Positions 1 to 11,300 of a DNA stretch of 64,000 nt are shown piece after piece. Both the position numbers and the translations under genes were made by a program. The first letter of the stretch is position 1. Each line of letters starts with the position of its first letter. This DNA comes from Gigaspora margarita. Its lineage: Eukaryota > Glomeromycota > Glomeromycetes > Diversisporales > Gigasporaceae. The notes below the pieces were generated by a model that was not told the origin of the DNA, did not search any database, and saw only the letters and a program-made list of their open reading frames with translations. The stretch is from positions 133,455 to 197,454 of the forward strand of contig WTPW01000775.1 of the NCBI GenBank assembly GCA_009809945.1. Direction: 5' to 3'.

Positions 1-741
1 TAAAGAGTTATTAATCATTATGCCAGTACCTTCTGCTGAATTATCTAAACTAGACCAAATGTAGGTAAATTGTGGGGTATTGAGGAATTTTTTGGATTTT
101 GAAGATGAAATTTTGGTTTCTGTTATGCTAATAATATGTAGATTGTTTTTAAGACAAAATTCTTCCCAAAGTTGCCTTTTAGTAGGTGTATTATAACCTT
201 GTACATTGTGTGTTACTATATTGAGATTCAGTGTAGAGGAGTTAGAAGACATGGAATTATCTATTTGGGAAGTTGTTGCAAAGGAAAAGGCATTATTTTC
301 TTGGTAGTTGTTATATGATGATTTAATAGGTGAGTTATAGTAGATAGAAAATTGGTTAGGTAGTAGTAAAATATGATTTGGAAGAAGTTTGTCTTTAGTA
401 CTAAGATATATATGGGTTTCTAGTATAATTATATTTATAGATATCTTATAAGGATAAAGAAAGGATTGTTTACGTAAATGTTTAGGAAAGGATTTAAGGG
501 TTTGTGGTTTTAAAAGTAAAAGAAGATTGTGTTTTTGTAAAAATAGATTATAACAAGTTTCCTCGGAGTGTGATGATGTAATGTTATCTGAGGAGATTTT
601 TGTATCTTTTACAAAGTCGCTCACCATTTTAGGCTTGGCTCTCACAGCTGCGCAGGTATCCATAGTCTGTCCTGTACATTGGTTCTGACCATCATTATCC
701 TGGACCTCTACGTAACGACCAAGAATTTTATTACTGAACAT
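1..741 (-). CDS. Non-LTR retrotransposon protein, N-terminal part with endonuclease domain (runs off window)
   Basis: An open minus-strand frame enters from the window edge and stays open to a stop at 805-807. Candidate starts are Met at 741 or 661-663. The part nearest the window edge reads NIVTHNVQGYNTPTKRQLW and then IISITETK, the first two signature blocks of the endonuclease/exonuclease/phosphatase fold used by LINE-type elements: the catalytic Asn of HNVQG and the Glu of TETK. A WSS-x10-GTGIMI stretch follows. About 135 residues of low-complexity, Ser/Asn/Leu-rich sequence precede the domain. The rest of the endonuclease and the reverse transcriptase would lie left of the window. No stop or frameshift is visible, so this copy may be young. 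The endonuclease would nick target DNA to prime reverse transcription. The family call is firm; the exact start is not. Confidence 0.75.
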   Translation of the reverse strand, partial: MFSNKILGRYVEVQDNDGQNQCTGQTMDTCAAVRAKPKMVSDFVKDTKISSDNITSSHSEETCYNLFLQKHNLLLLLKPQTLKSFPKHLRKQSFLYPYKISINIIILETHIYLSTKDKLLPNHILLLPNQFSIYYNSPIKSSYNNYQENNAFSFATTSQIDNSMSSNSSTLNLNIVTHNVQGYNTPTKRQLWEEFCLKNNLHIISITETKISSSKSKKFLNTPQFTYIWSSLDNSAEGTGIMINNSL

Positions 742-1239
742 ACATGTATAGTACAGCAGTACAACACTTTTACCTATAGCAATGGGATAATTAGATTAAT
801 AACTTCATACAATGATATTGTTTTGCGGACTGCATAGACAAATTGCTATTTATTGACATAGATTCAAATGGATTTAAAGTGAATTATATGGGTAATATGA
901 AAATGAGAAATCTTGCAGAAACTTATTTAATGCTGTACTGTAATCGTTGGCATTTAAAGAAAATCATTATAGCCTTTTAATTTATTAAAAAAACACTTTT
1001 AAATTAAAATATCCTGTGACGTTAAAGCTTTTCATTCGATCAAATTATCCTGTCCTTTCAGAATCACTTATAGAAGCAGGGCGTTCTTGGCTAGTTTTTG
1101 GTAAAAAATAATTATACTGAAAGGATAATTTTATGAGTGGTCATTCATAAACCAGTGCCATTTAAGATATTTTACTTTTAAATTAAAATTAATTTATTAT
1201 TATGGTTTTTTGTAATATTTTAATTCCATTTTCTTAATA
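742..1239. other. AT-rich spacer, no gene seen
   Basis: All frames are broken by stops and no repeat family from elsewhere in the window was recognised. Confidence 0.5.
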
Positions 1240-1720
1240 GAATGACTGGAATTGGATATTGTACAAGGCAAAGCGATAAAAAATAGACGATTTAGCTTAA
1301 ATCAATAATATGCTCATGCCCAGTAATAGAAAAATTTTTTTAATTAATTTTTATCATATCCCTTAGGTCAGGAATATAAGGCGAATGAAACATGGGGCAT
1401 GGCACGCTATATAATTTATTATATCCTCCTGGATATACGAATAGTGATATAGTTGGATGCTATCTAAATGTTATAGAAAAAATAGTTGTTTATTACTAAA
1501 AATAGAATTAACTTAGGTACTATTTAGAATTAATAATTATTTTTTTTAAAACGAATAGACAGAATTTAATATTTATAAAATATTTTAAGGAATTGCGTGC
1601 TATCTACACAGAAATTTCAAAGGAATTCTATATCCCTGTGTTGGGTTTGTATTGCAAGATGGGTTAATAAAGGCAAACTTAGAAAATGAAAATTTTAAAT
1701 TTTTTGGTAAATTTATTCAA
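1240..1720 (+). pseudogene. SPRY-domain gene fragment
   Basis: This matches, in opposite orientation, the triplicated unit at 9.64-11.3 kb. A GTAATAG donor after ATGCTCATGCCCA and a CCTTAG acceptor before GTCAGGAATATAAGG are kept, followed by codons for EYKANETWG and then VGCYLN, a typical SPRY strand. The end of the domain can still be read near 1640-1700 (GFVLQDG, FKFFG). The middle has lost about 50 bp compared with the other copies, and stops are present. SPRY domains bind partner proteins; in Rhizophagus-type fungi they occur in large families next to TPR or Ran-binding-like segments. Not functional as it stands. Confidence 0.6.
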
Positions 1721-1782
1721 AGATTTTAATGTTTTTAGCTTATTTAAAATTTGATCTTGTCTATATATATTTCAATTGATAG

Positions 1783-2296
1783 CGATGACTAATGAAGACA
1801 TTAATAAAAAATCAAAGAACGCATTAATATTCGAATATCAAGAAAAGGTTTATTTTATTATAGGCAAATATGAAAATATGCTTTTTAGTTTAATCATATT
1901 TTTTCTTATTAATTTTCTTTAAAAATCAACCCCTACTCCTATAATCAACAAAACTCAACCTATCTCAACTGGAGATCAGACAAAAAAAAAGCTCTATTTT
2001 CTTATGTTACTTCAGGACTAAGCAAGAAATTGTTTTTGGAAACATTTACTTTCTCTTTATTCCAACGTTCAGATAAACTTAAAATCTTCCGTGGATAGTT
2101 AGTGTTAGCATGAATGACTTGGGTGCTTAATCTGTTATTTTTGATTGCCTTAATTATCAATGATTTAACAAAATTATTAGAAAAAGAACCAAATAATGTA
2201 TTCGAATTAGCAAATTATATTTTAATATGGGCAAATATGATGAAGCATTTGAAGATTTTAACTAATCAAGGCTATGGTATGGGCAAAGAATTATAA
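1783..2296 (+). pseudogene. TPR repeat remnants
   Basis: Two stretches keep the TPR rhythm in plus-strand frames: about 1800-1900 (FEYQEKVYFIIGKYENML) and 2160-2270 (NDLTKLLEKEPNNVFELANY). Between them no frame is open. The repeat form, DLTKLLE-x-PNN every 34 residues, is the same as in the minus-strand pieces at 2290-2500 and 7.9-8.9 kb, so all derive from one family. TPR arrays mediate protein-protein contacts. A fossil. Confidence 0.55.
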
Positions 2297-2500
2297 ATTT
2301 CTCCTTGATATCTTAATGCTGTTATATTATCCGGTTCAGTTTCCAGCAATTTAGTTAAATCTTTAAATGCTTTATCATATTCGCCTAAAATAAAATCTAT
2401 TTTTCCTCAGTAGCTTAAATCAAATACATTATTTGGATTTTTTTCTAGTGACTTTGTTAATTTATCGATTAAATCAACAAGTGTAAGGTTTATGAATTAA
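2290..2500 (-). pseudogene. TPR repeat remnant, head-to-head with the preceding one
   Basis: Read on the minus strand, nearly two TPR units are recognisable: DLIDKLTKSLEKNPNNVFDL, an in-frame stop, then GEYDKAFKDLTKLLE and NITALRYQGEIY. It abuts the plus-strand TPR piece at about 2290, so the array was inverted or two copies joined at this point. Confidence 0.6.
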
Positions 2501-2715
2501 TTAAAGGGTTGTAAAAATAATATATGTCTTAAATTTTTTTCATTTAATTCAATATTTATTTTTGGGGAAATAAAATAACTGCCGTACAAAATTCTAAATT
2601 GGAAAAATTTTAAAATAGGAAGTAATAGAAATGAATCACGGGATGCTAACCAGTAATTCATTTAATTCCTTTTAATTACAATTGTAAATTTTAGTCTGTA
2701 GTAGTTTAAAATAAA

Positions 2716-2844
2716 TAGTGCTTGGCAAAATTGAATAAAACTCGATTTTCAAGTTTTTGATTTCGGACAATTTAAATCTATTCTAATACTGTGCTAAAAA
2801 TAGATTTTGATTGTCCAAAATCAACTCGATTTTGACAAGCATTA
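2716..2844. mobile_element. Short inverted-repeat element (hAT-like MITE), TAGTGCTTG family
   Basis: The left end TAGTGCTTGGCAAAAT and the reverse complement of the right end TAATGCTTGTCAAAAT match. Inside, further inverted copies of CAAAATCRAGTT flank the centre, so the whole 129 bp folds back. The same family recurs at 7756-7862. No clean target duplication remains. Confidence 0.6.
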
Positions 2845-3069
2845 TAATCTTAGAGGTTTCAGAATTAATTTATTTCGAAAATAAGTGGAAGTTACTTTCT
2901 GTTTTAAAATTTTGAATCAGAAATTAAATAGACATACCTTATTAAATAATATTTTATTCATGTTAATTTAGTAGTTTAGCACTAAAATAACTTATTAATT
3001 GTTGTGATGAGATTTTTTTTAAAAAATTTTTAAATAAATAAATAAAAATTTTTCTCATTTTTGAACTTA

Positions 3070-3273
3070 GGCCGTGCAAACAAATATAATTGTTTCTTGT
3101 AACCCGGCTGGGTGCTTTTTTTGAAACAATTAAAATTTTTTTTATATATATAAATAAATAAAAATATATATATATAAAATTTTATATAACATTTTACAAT
3201 AACAACCGGGTCCCAGGTATCTTTTAACCTTAATAATATGTTACAAAAAACAATTAATTTTATTTGCACAGCC
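3070..3273. mobile_element. PIF/Harbinger-like MITE with TTA target duplication
   Basis: Left end GGCCGTGCAAACAAATATAA and the complement of the right end GGCTGTGCAAATAAAATTAA are imperfect inverted repeats of about 38 bp. They are flanked on both sides by TTA (3067-3069 and 3274-3276), the target duplication expected of PIF/Harbinger elements. The termini resemble GGCCACRCAAAG of the elements at 36641 and 38778. Confidence 0.65.
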
Positions 3274-3619
3274 TTAGTTAAATTAATACTAAAAAAATCA
3301 ATATTTTAAAAATAATTTTATTGTTATCAAAGTTTGTTCTTTATTTATTATAATTTAAATAATCATTATATTTTATTTTTGATTATATAAATTTATCTAA
3401 AAAACTTTTAGAAAGTTTTTATATTTTTAATTATTATTAGAAATCTACAAATCAATTTCTAATTAGATAGAAAAAACAAATAGTTTAATTTACAATAATC
3501 TATTCTAATTAGCATTTCTCAAAAAAGTAAAGATTTGAAGTTTGAAAAATTGTTTATATAAACTGAACAGTAAAAATATAATTTTACTAATTAGATTTTT
3601 ATTTTAAATATTCTTTTAT

Positions 3620-6600
3620 AGTGTCAACTTCCCAAGTACAATTACAAGAAACTTTTCAATGTATTTTTGCAGATTTAGTTGAAAAATATAGTAGAACAAT
3701 CGGCTTGAAAGATTGTTATGTAAATCCAAAAAAAATATGAAATGCTAATACTCTAGCAGTAGTTAGCCGACTTGTTCTTCTTCAATTCTCTATGCCAGAA
3801 CTTGCTGATCGACATTCTTCTTTAGCTACTTTTATTATTTGTTAAGAGCACTGCAATCAAATTGTTGCTAATGATTATTATAATTTTGCAAGTTTAAATC
3901 AAGAAGAGGCTCAACTGATACCAATCAAGATAATATAGCCATGAGTTATACTCATCAAGATAATGTAACTATGAGCTATAATGATCTACTAATTGAGCTT
4001 AATAGATCTAGAGAGCTTTTAGAGATCTCTCAAATAGAGAATCAGCAGAGATTTCAATTTTTAGAAGATCAAAAAAAAGAAATAAATGAATTATTACAAA
4101 AGGCTTATAATAATATAATTTTTACTCATGATTTTTTAGAATATCAAAGAAATGAAATAGCTAAATTAAAAGCTCAATTGCAAAGAGTTTGTGATAATGT
4201 AATTACAGTCCGTAATTTGTATGATGAACAACTTAAATTCACTAATACACTTGTTGTTCAGTGGAACTCTCGATTTGATAATCAGCAAAAGCGTATTGAT
4301 GCAATTGTTGAAATAGCAAAGACAGAACGCATGTTATTATTTGAAGATTTAGAGCAATTAATTCGAGATAGTGATAGGTTTTCTTTAAAAAATCTTAAGG
4401 TATACAGTCCACGTGAATGGCTTAATAAGTGCAATTAGGCTAATATTAAATTTGTTTTTTTTAAATAACTTTTGTTAAGTTATTTAATTTATTTAATTAA
4501 ATATCTTTGCAAAAGAATATTTATACCATTTTTGATATTAACAGGTTGCTGTCAAATTTATTGAAGCTCTAGTTCAGAATAATCGAGATAATGATGTTTT
4601 AGGCCAGAAAAAACTTTTTAAAACTGCTGTTGCAATCGATTCAATATATGGAGCACGTCATGGAAAATATGTCAACTTGCTGCTTCAGCTATTAAATATT
4701 CAATTTCACGATCAAAAATGATCATAGATATTGATAACCATATTACAAGTTCTGGAAGTTATTATTGATTTCAAAAATGGCTTGAAGAATTATCAAATTA
4801 TGAAGATTCATTGCCTGAAGGCCTTTTATTTCTTGCATTTAATAATAAGCAAAAAGGACAAAAGAACTATCTTGATCAAGGGTCTAATATAGTAGTTTAC
4901 CATATTGTTACTAGCTTTGTTGCTTTTAATATGATATCACAAGATAGAATTCAATATACCAATTTGCCTTGGGCATGTAAATCTCTTTCCAGATTCCAGT
5001 ATGAAGACTTTTTAATATTAGTTCTCAAATGCAAGAAATTGTTAACAAGGAGTTGCATGCTTACTTTGCAAAAAATTCTTAATTTGTTATCTAAAGAAAA
5101 TCATCCTCTACTAATATTATTGATTCTTTTATAGCTTCTACAATGACCAATACAACAAATATAAAAATGTGTATTTGTTGTAGTCAACAAAATATTGAGA
5201 ATCGAAAAAGAATATGCCCAGAATGCAATGCCATTACCACGATTATCTGAAATACAAAAAGAAACAAAAGTTGAAGCTGAAAATAGTACAGTTGATCAAT
5301 TAAACAAACCATTTATTTTTAAATCCTACAATATTAATGAAGAACAAATTAATATGTTAACTCCTAAAATTAGTCTTACTCAACAAAGAGTTACTGATCC
5401 AAGAGTTAATACTCCAGAGATTTATATTCCTGATCCTATTAATATTAATCCTAATTCTCTTGCAAATGTTGAAAAGGTTCTTGTACATATTGAAAAAATA
5501 TCAGGTATTAAAGATAGAATCTGCAAGTGGGTTGTTGTTACCTGTGATGGTGTTCCTTATCATCATGCTACAAAATTAAAAGAAAATTTCTCTGGTTAGT
5601 TCTTATACCAGGACAATTACATGAAGAAATAAAATATGCTTCGAGCATTTGTGGAGTTGAATTGGAAAGTAATATTTGATATTTTAATATTTTATTTAAT
5701 AATAATCAAAAAATATTAAGAAATATTAAAGCTAGTTTTAGATTTGAATTTTATATATTCTTTTTATATAGTGATTTTTTTTTATTTAAAGACAAACATA
5801 ATTTGTTAAAATTGCTAAATATATAATAGAGTGGTTTTTAATTTTTTTTTTTAACTTATAGGAATATTGATTTAAAATGTTTTGCAATTTGTCAAGGTTA
5901 TCAAACTAAAAATCAGCTTTTTTATTTTAAAAGATGTGCTGACTATTACAAATCTTGGGATTCAATTTGTAACATATATTGTCAAGCTATGGCTATGGAG
6001 CTTTTATGGCCATATATAAAAAGCCATTCTAACCCATCTGTTGAAGAGTATCTTGTATGGGCTAAAGAACAACAGAGCTTCTTATATCGAATAAAATATG
6101 AGCAGGTTATTGTTATTGTTATTATATACAATTTTTTTAAAAAAATAACTAATTTTTTTTTTAAAAAGATATTTGTTTACCTTCAGGCAATAGTCAATTA
6201 CAGAAAGTTTATAAGAATTAATGATTCTTTTTTAAAGAGGGCTGCTAAACAAATGTTTTCTCCAATTTGGACAGCAAGGCGTTATACAATTTATCATTTA
6301 ATAGAGGTTGCTGATGAAATTCAATTGATGCAACTTTATCCTGAAATTCGTGATATTATAGAGAAAAGCTGTGTTGTCTCTCAATCAGGAATTTATGAGC
6401 AGCATCAAGGACTCAATGCAATTATTGAGGAGGTAAATAAGGCACTAAAAACTTTAATTTCTCCTGTTCCTCAACAGCGCTATTAGAAAATTGCAGCATG
6501 CAATTATAAAAATTTTATTAAAGTAATGTATATTTTTATTTTAAATTAATAATATATATACTGCTACTAGTTATTTATTTTAGTTTAAAAATAATTTATT

Positions 6601-7090
6601 TAAAACAATTGGGTATAATGATTAGCAATCAGTACCAAGAACTTGACCAGAATCAGTAATGGAATATCAAAGATTTCATGCACTATTGTGAAGCCTGGAA
6701 TTTGTAAATCCAATGAATACACAAACTGTTTGTCAAAGTTTAGGAGGTGAATTTGAATTGGCTGAAAATTTGGAGAATCTTACACAGTTTGCAAAAGAAG
6801 CACGACAAAAATTTATCACTAAAGTGTTTATTAACAAAAGCCAAACTTCATTTTTTAAACCAATACCAATTACAAAAAAAGAAGCAATATCACAAAACTC
6901 TGAAGAAATCATGACCAATAATGAAATTTTGGCAAAAATTGAAACATTTCTTGAGCAACTTGGTGAAAATGCCTGAAAAAACTATACCAAACTAAAATCA
7001 AAAAATGAAGGTAAATTATTAATTATATTACAAGAATTAAGGTGTCTTTTTGATTCAGATAGTGGATTCTATGCCAAGACAATATAGAAA
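3620..7090 (+). pseudogene. Degenerate copy of a multi-exon gene of unknown function (probable multi-copy family)
   Basis: Coding segments line up along the plus strand. They are: an N-terminal piece (3620-3930, stops present); a coiled-coil segment of 165 residues (3941-4438) rich in Gln/Glu/Leu; 4545-5130; a zinc-ribbon-like CICC-x13-CPEC at about 5170-5235 followed by a frame change; 5195-5599 with VVVTCDGVPYHHATKLKEN; 5864-6102; 6187-6486; and a C-terminal piece at 6640-7080. GT..AG introns are legible, for example 5670-5863 and 6103-6186. The 84-bp intron 6103-6186 has no stop, so the open frame reads through it. Frameshifts lie near 5010 and 5230. The family is familiar to me from Rhizophagus-type proteomes as an uncharacterised, highly repeated protein. 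Its repetition suggests a mobile origin, but I cannot assign a superfamily or function. Confidence 0.5.
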
Positions 7091-7755
7091 TAGATCAGCA
7101 AGAATAATTTTAATTGCAAGTAAATAGTTAGCCAAAATGGTATATAATGAATTCAATTTAAAAATTTATAAATTTTATATTTTTAAATACATCATATAGC
7201 TATATTAAAATTCAAATTTACAAAATTTTTTAAAATAAAATTATAATTTTTATTTAATTAATAATAATTTTGTATTAAAATACATATATTAAATTATTGT
7301 TTTTATTTTTTTTTGAAAAACAGTAGCAATTACAATTTCAAACATATAGTATTGCCTTGACTAATAATTAATTCTAATGTATTCTAAAACAGATAATATG
7401 GTACTCTATATCTGTATATCATACAAGAATGAATAAAAGTTATATTACTGCATTAAGAGCAAGCTTGTAAATTGTTTAATGCATTTTTGTATCTGAAGAA
7501 TTCAGCAAGTTATTTAATTTTATAGCATATTGTAAAAAGCAAGATTGATCTTTGTCTAAAATTTACTACAAAAATCAGTAATACAAATTTCTAGAATACT
7601 AGAATTCCTAATAATCAGAAAATTCTTGAAATTCAAAAGATTCTTGAAATCAAAAATTATGAGAATTTAAAGAATAGTTAAAATAATAAGAATAGTTACA
7701 ATTTCTAGAATTCTGTTATATATAACAATTAATTATATATAGAAAAGGTTTTCCT
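7091..7755. other. AT-rich spacer with simple inverted motifs
   Basis: No coding signal is seen. Around 7560-7715 there are repeated TTCTAGAAT and TTCTTGAAAT words giving small inverted repeats. Confidence 0.4.
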
Positions 7756-7862
7756 TAGTGCTTAGCAAAATCAAGTTAAACTCAAAAATCAAGTTTTTAA
7801 TTTTGGTTGTCCAAAATCAAAAAACTCAAAAATCAAGTTTTATTTAATTTTGTCAAGCACTA
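7756..7862. mobile_element. Inverted-repeat MITE, TAGTGCTTG family, second copy
   Basis: The left end TAGTGCTTAGCAAAATCAAG faces the right end, which ends GTCAAGCACTA; the inner arms share CTCAAAAATCAAGTTTT. The element is almost entirely palindromic. One undetermined base (N) lies just outside at 7867. Confidence 0.6.
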
Positions 7863-8131
7863 TTTANTTTAAACTACAATAGTACTAAAAATTTACAAAT
7901 GCATATCATACTTACAACCNTTAACTAATTTATAAACCTTCTTTGCCCATATNTCATTTGGTTTAATTTTTAATAATTTCTCCAAGTTAGCAATTGATTC
8001 ATTATACCTTTTTATTATATAAATAATTGCATCTCTATATCTTAAAACCATTGTATTATCTGATTTAATTTCTAGCAATCAAGTTAAATCTTCAATGCTT
8101 TATCATATTTGTTCATAATAAAATATAATAG

Positions 8132-8723
8132 TAGGGATAGAAAATGGTTTAAAATACTATAATAATAATGTTTATTTGGTTTAAAACTGTTTTAAATGTT
8201 TTAATACTTAACATAATCATATTAACAATCAATACATAAGGATGAGTCAATAGAAATCAAGCAAATTTTTTTAGTACCTTTTTTAAAAATTTAAATCAAA
8301 ATAATTTAAAAAAACTTGATCAAATTTGATAAATTTTTTTTAAAATTATTTTTATAGATTTATAAAATTAATTTAAAAAAATTTTTATCAAATTTGATTA
8401 AATTTTTGTTAAGTTATTTCTGTTCAAAGTTTCAAAAAAATTTTATTATAAAAAATTTCTTGATTTCTTTTGACTCACCCACATATTTATTTGTTTTAAT
8501 ACAATTTTGATATAATAATAATGAAAATCAATACATATTTATTTGTTTATTTATTTAACTAATTTTCTTAAGATATAAATATGCTACAACACTAAATTAA
8601 TTAACTGGAAGCAGCATTTTAGTTTTAACCAAATTCTAATCTCAGCACCAATGTTTTAAAATGTTTTTTATAATATTTTAAAAAAACATAAAAAAACAGT
8701 TTAAAACGTTTTTTTTATCCCTA
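8132..8723. mobile_element. hAT-like non-autonomous element inserted in the TPR pseudogene
   Basis: The ends TAGGGATAGAAAATGGTTTA and, complemented, TAGGGATAAAAAAAACGTTT are inverted repeats beginning TAGGG, as is common for hAT elements. The TPR reading frame stops at one end and resumes at the other. The flanking 8-bp sites are too diverged to confirm a duplication. It carries another element at 8240-8480. Confidence 0.55.
8240..8480. mobile_element. Nested MITE, GGRTGAGTCAA family
   Basis: Left GGATGAGTCAATAGAAATCA and complemented right GGGTGAGTCAAAAGAAATCA form terminal inverted repeats. Short flanks ACATA occur on both sides. The interior is A/T runs with CAAATTTGAT mirrored about the centre. 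Confidence 0.55.
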
Positions 8724-9074
8724 CTCGGTAGCTTAATTTATCTGCATTATTTGGTTCTTTTTTTAGCGATTTTGTTAAATCATTGATTAAATTAACAGGC
8801 ATATTTTCATATTCAACTATAATAAAATAACCCTTTTTTTAACTTCATTGAATTTATATTAATGTCTTTATTAGTTATCACGTCAATTAAAATATACATA
8901 TAGACAAAGTCAAATTTTGAGGCCCTAATTATCAGCGGCAGTCATGAAATAAAAAAGTACTTACATACTAGCATAGAACCAATTTTTATTGATGAAATCC
9001 AAATTTTCTTTACTGATATTGCTAATTTTTTTGTAGGCTTACTTAACAAGGGCATCAAATTATCATAACTGGAT

Positions 9075-9430
9075 TGGATAAAAACTTCCATGGTGAAGCT
9101 TTTTTTGTTCTTCGGTAATTTTAGTTAATTTAATAATTTCCATTCGGTCACGAAGTTCTGGGAATTTTGTTTTTATCATTAGCCGTGGTGACAAAAGTAA
9201 TTTGAAAAAGGTCTAATTCTGTCTCTAAGCAATGATTATAAATGTTTTTATTTTGATTTAGGTTGAGAACATGAAGTAAAACATTATGAAGAGAAGATGA
9301 AGTTTTATCAATTTCATCAAGTAAAATAAGTGGATTAGATTTTTTTTCTTCAATCAAATACTTAGCTATTTGTCCAATTTTATAGCAAAGAAAATTCTGG
9401 CATGCTTTTAATGAAACTATCAAAATCCTT
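9075..9430 (-). pseudogene. Lon-type AAA+ protease fragment
   Basis: A 91-residue minus-strand frame (9423-9148) carries a Walker B motif, LILLDEIDK. It is followed by LLHVLNLNQNKN, a His/Glu/Asp-rich stretch and ITFVTTANDKNKIP. This is the order seen in the AAA+ module of Lon (Walker B, the leucine-rich helix with QN, then the sensor-1 TAN). A frame change at about 9155 leads into PELRDRMEIIKLTKITEEQK (arginine-finger region and start of the small domain). Walker A and the protease domain are absent, so it is a short fossil. Lon degrades misfolded proteins in mitochondria and peroxisomes. The family call rests on motif order alone. Confidence 0.6.
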
Positions 9431-9620
9431 CTGGTTGTTGCTGATTATGTGGAGAAGTTAACAGCTATTTGTCAAGGAAAGCTTCTTTCACCCAGAGAAT
9501 AATTGGCGAACTGGCTCGCTATCATGACCCTCTTATTTAAGAAACTTATGAGGCCCACTGTGGCACTTGCTATGTCATTCAAAATCTAATTCATTGCCAA
9601 GGAGCAAAAATACACACATA
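9425..9620 (+). pseudogene. Unidentified coding fossil
   Basis: Two plus-strand frames join into a protein-like reading: VVADYVEKLTAICQGKLLSP in one, then after a one-base slip near 9497 IIGELARYHDPLI, a stop, and ETYEAHCGTCYVIQNLIHCQ. Codon choice and the absence of homopolymers contrast with the surrounding spacer. I do not recognise the protein. It lies back to back with the Lon fragment. Confidence 0.35.
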
Positions 9621-9639
9621 TAATTATTTCTAGTAGAAG

Positions 9640-11300
9640 CGGAACTGGCAAAATGGCAGTAGAAAATTTACTAGCCCAGAACATGATAAACCAAAAACAT
9701 TAAATAAATTTACTAGAATATTTAAAATTTTTATTGCCAAAGTTCCTTTTACTGGCCCGTCTTGCGATTTAAACCCAACATAAAGATATAGAAATTGCTG
9801 CATAGATGGCATACAATTCCTTAAAATATTTTATAAATATTAAATTTCTGTCTATTCGTTTTAAAAAAAGAATTGTCAATTCTAAATGCTGAAATGGTTA
9901 CCTAAGTTAATTCTATTTTTAGTATAAAACAGAATTTTCTCCCTAAAATTTAGATAGCATCCAACTATATCAGTCGTTTATTCAGGAGGATATGATAAAT
10001 CATATAGCGCGCCACTTCCTTAACAAAAAAAAATTCATTATCACCATGATAGCTGCACCCCATGTTTCATTTGCCTTATATTCCTGACCTAAGGGATATG
10101 ATAGAAATTAATTTGTAATAATAATAAAATAAAATAAAAATTTGCTATTACCGTGCATGAGCATATTATTTATATAATTTGAATTACCTATTTTTTATCG
10201 CTTTGCTTTGTCAATATCTGATTCCAAACATTCTTTAAAATTTTCGTTGCTGAAGTTCACTTTTACTGACCCGCCTTGTGATCTAAATCCAACACAAGGA
10301 TATAGAAATTCTGAAATTGCTGTGTAGATGGTACACAATTCCTTAAAATATTTTATAAATATTAAAATTTCTGTCTATTCGTTTTAAAAAAAGAAATGTT
10401 AATTCTAAATGCTGAAATGGTTACCTAAGTTAATTCTGTAATTCCATTTTTAATATAAACTAGTATTTTCACCTAAAATTTAGATAGCATCCAACTATAT
10501 CATCAGTCGTATATTCAGGAGGAATGATAAATCATATAACGCGCCGTTTCCTAAACAAAAAGAATATCCATCATCACCATGATAACTGTACCCCATGTTT
10601 TATTTGCCTTATATTCCTGACCTAAGGAATATGATAGAAATTAATTTGTAATAATAATAAAATAAAATAAAAATTTGCTATTACTGGGCATGAGCATATT
10701 ATTTATGTAATTTGAATCACCTATTTTTTATCACTTTGCTTTGTCAATATCTGATTCCAAACATTCATTAAAATTTTCGCTGCTGAAGTTCACTTTTACT
10801 GACCCGCCTTGCAATCTAAACCCGATACAAGGATATAAAAATTCTGAAATTGCTACATAGATGGCACACAATTCCTTAAAATATTTTATAAATATTAAAT
10901 TTCTGTCCATTTGTTTTAAAAAAAGAATTGTTAATTCTAAATGCTGAAATAGTTATCTAAGTTAATTCTGTAATTTCATTTTTAGTATAAAACAGTATTT
11001 TCTCTCTAAAATTTAGATAGCATCCAACTATATCATCAGTCGTATATTCAGGAGGATATGATAAATCATATAGCGTGCCACTTTCTGAACAAAAAGAATA
11101 TCCATCGTCATCATAGTAGTCGCACCCCATGTTTCATTTGCCTTATATTCCTAATCTAAGGGATATGGTCGAAATTAATTTGTAATAATAAGAAAATAAA
11201 ATAACAATTTGCTATTACCGTGCATAAGCATATTATAATTTGAATCATCTATTTTTTTATCGCTTTGCTTTGTCAAATTCTGATTCCAAAAAAAATTTTT
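9640..11300 (-). pseudogene. Three tandem copies of a SPRY-domain exon unit
   Basis: A unit of about 533 bp is repeated head to tail; CATTCWTTAAAATTTTCG recurs at about 10231 and 10764, and the lowest copy is truncated. Each unit reads on the minus strand as an exon end (NNMLMP), a GTAATAG..CCTTAG intron, then EYKANETWG, a Asp-rich turn, GTLYDLSYPPEYTTDDIVGC and LYPC(V/I)GFRSQ. This is the order of a SPRY domain. Stops and small indels break each copy. Tandem SPRY units suggest duplication within a multi-SPRY gene or unequal crossing-over after the gene died. Confidence 0.6.

Larger units (their letters stand above)
7890..8880 (-). pseudogene. TPR-repeat gene fragment interrupted by a transposon
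   Basis: On the minus strand, 8880-8730 encodes NLINDLTKSLKKEPNNADKL and then a SYR motif. The reading resumes at 8125-7893 with NKYDKAL, a frame slip, KSDNTMVLRYRDAIIY and NLEKLLKIKP. Both parts follow the same 34-residue TPR spacing, so they were contiguous before the element at 8132-8723 landed between them. Two N characters (7920 and 7953) fall in the last repeat. A fossil, related to the pieces at 1.8-2.5 kb. Confidence 0.6.

Noticed and set aside
3030..3269. 79-codon minus-strand frame
   Set aside because: It is the translation of a palindromic Harbinger-like MITE and has no protein features.
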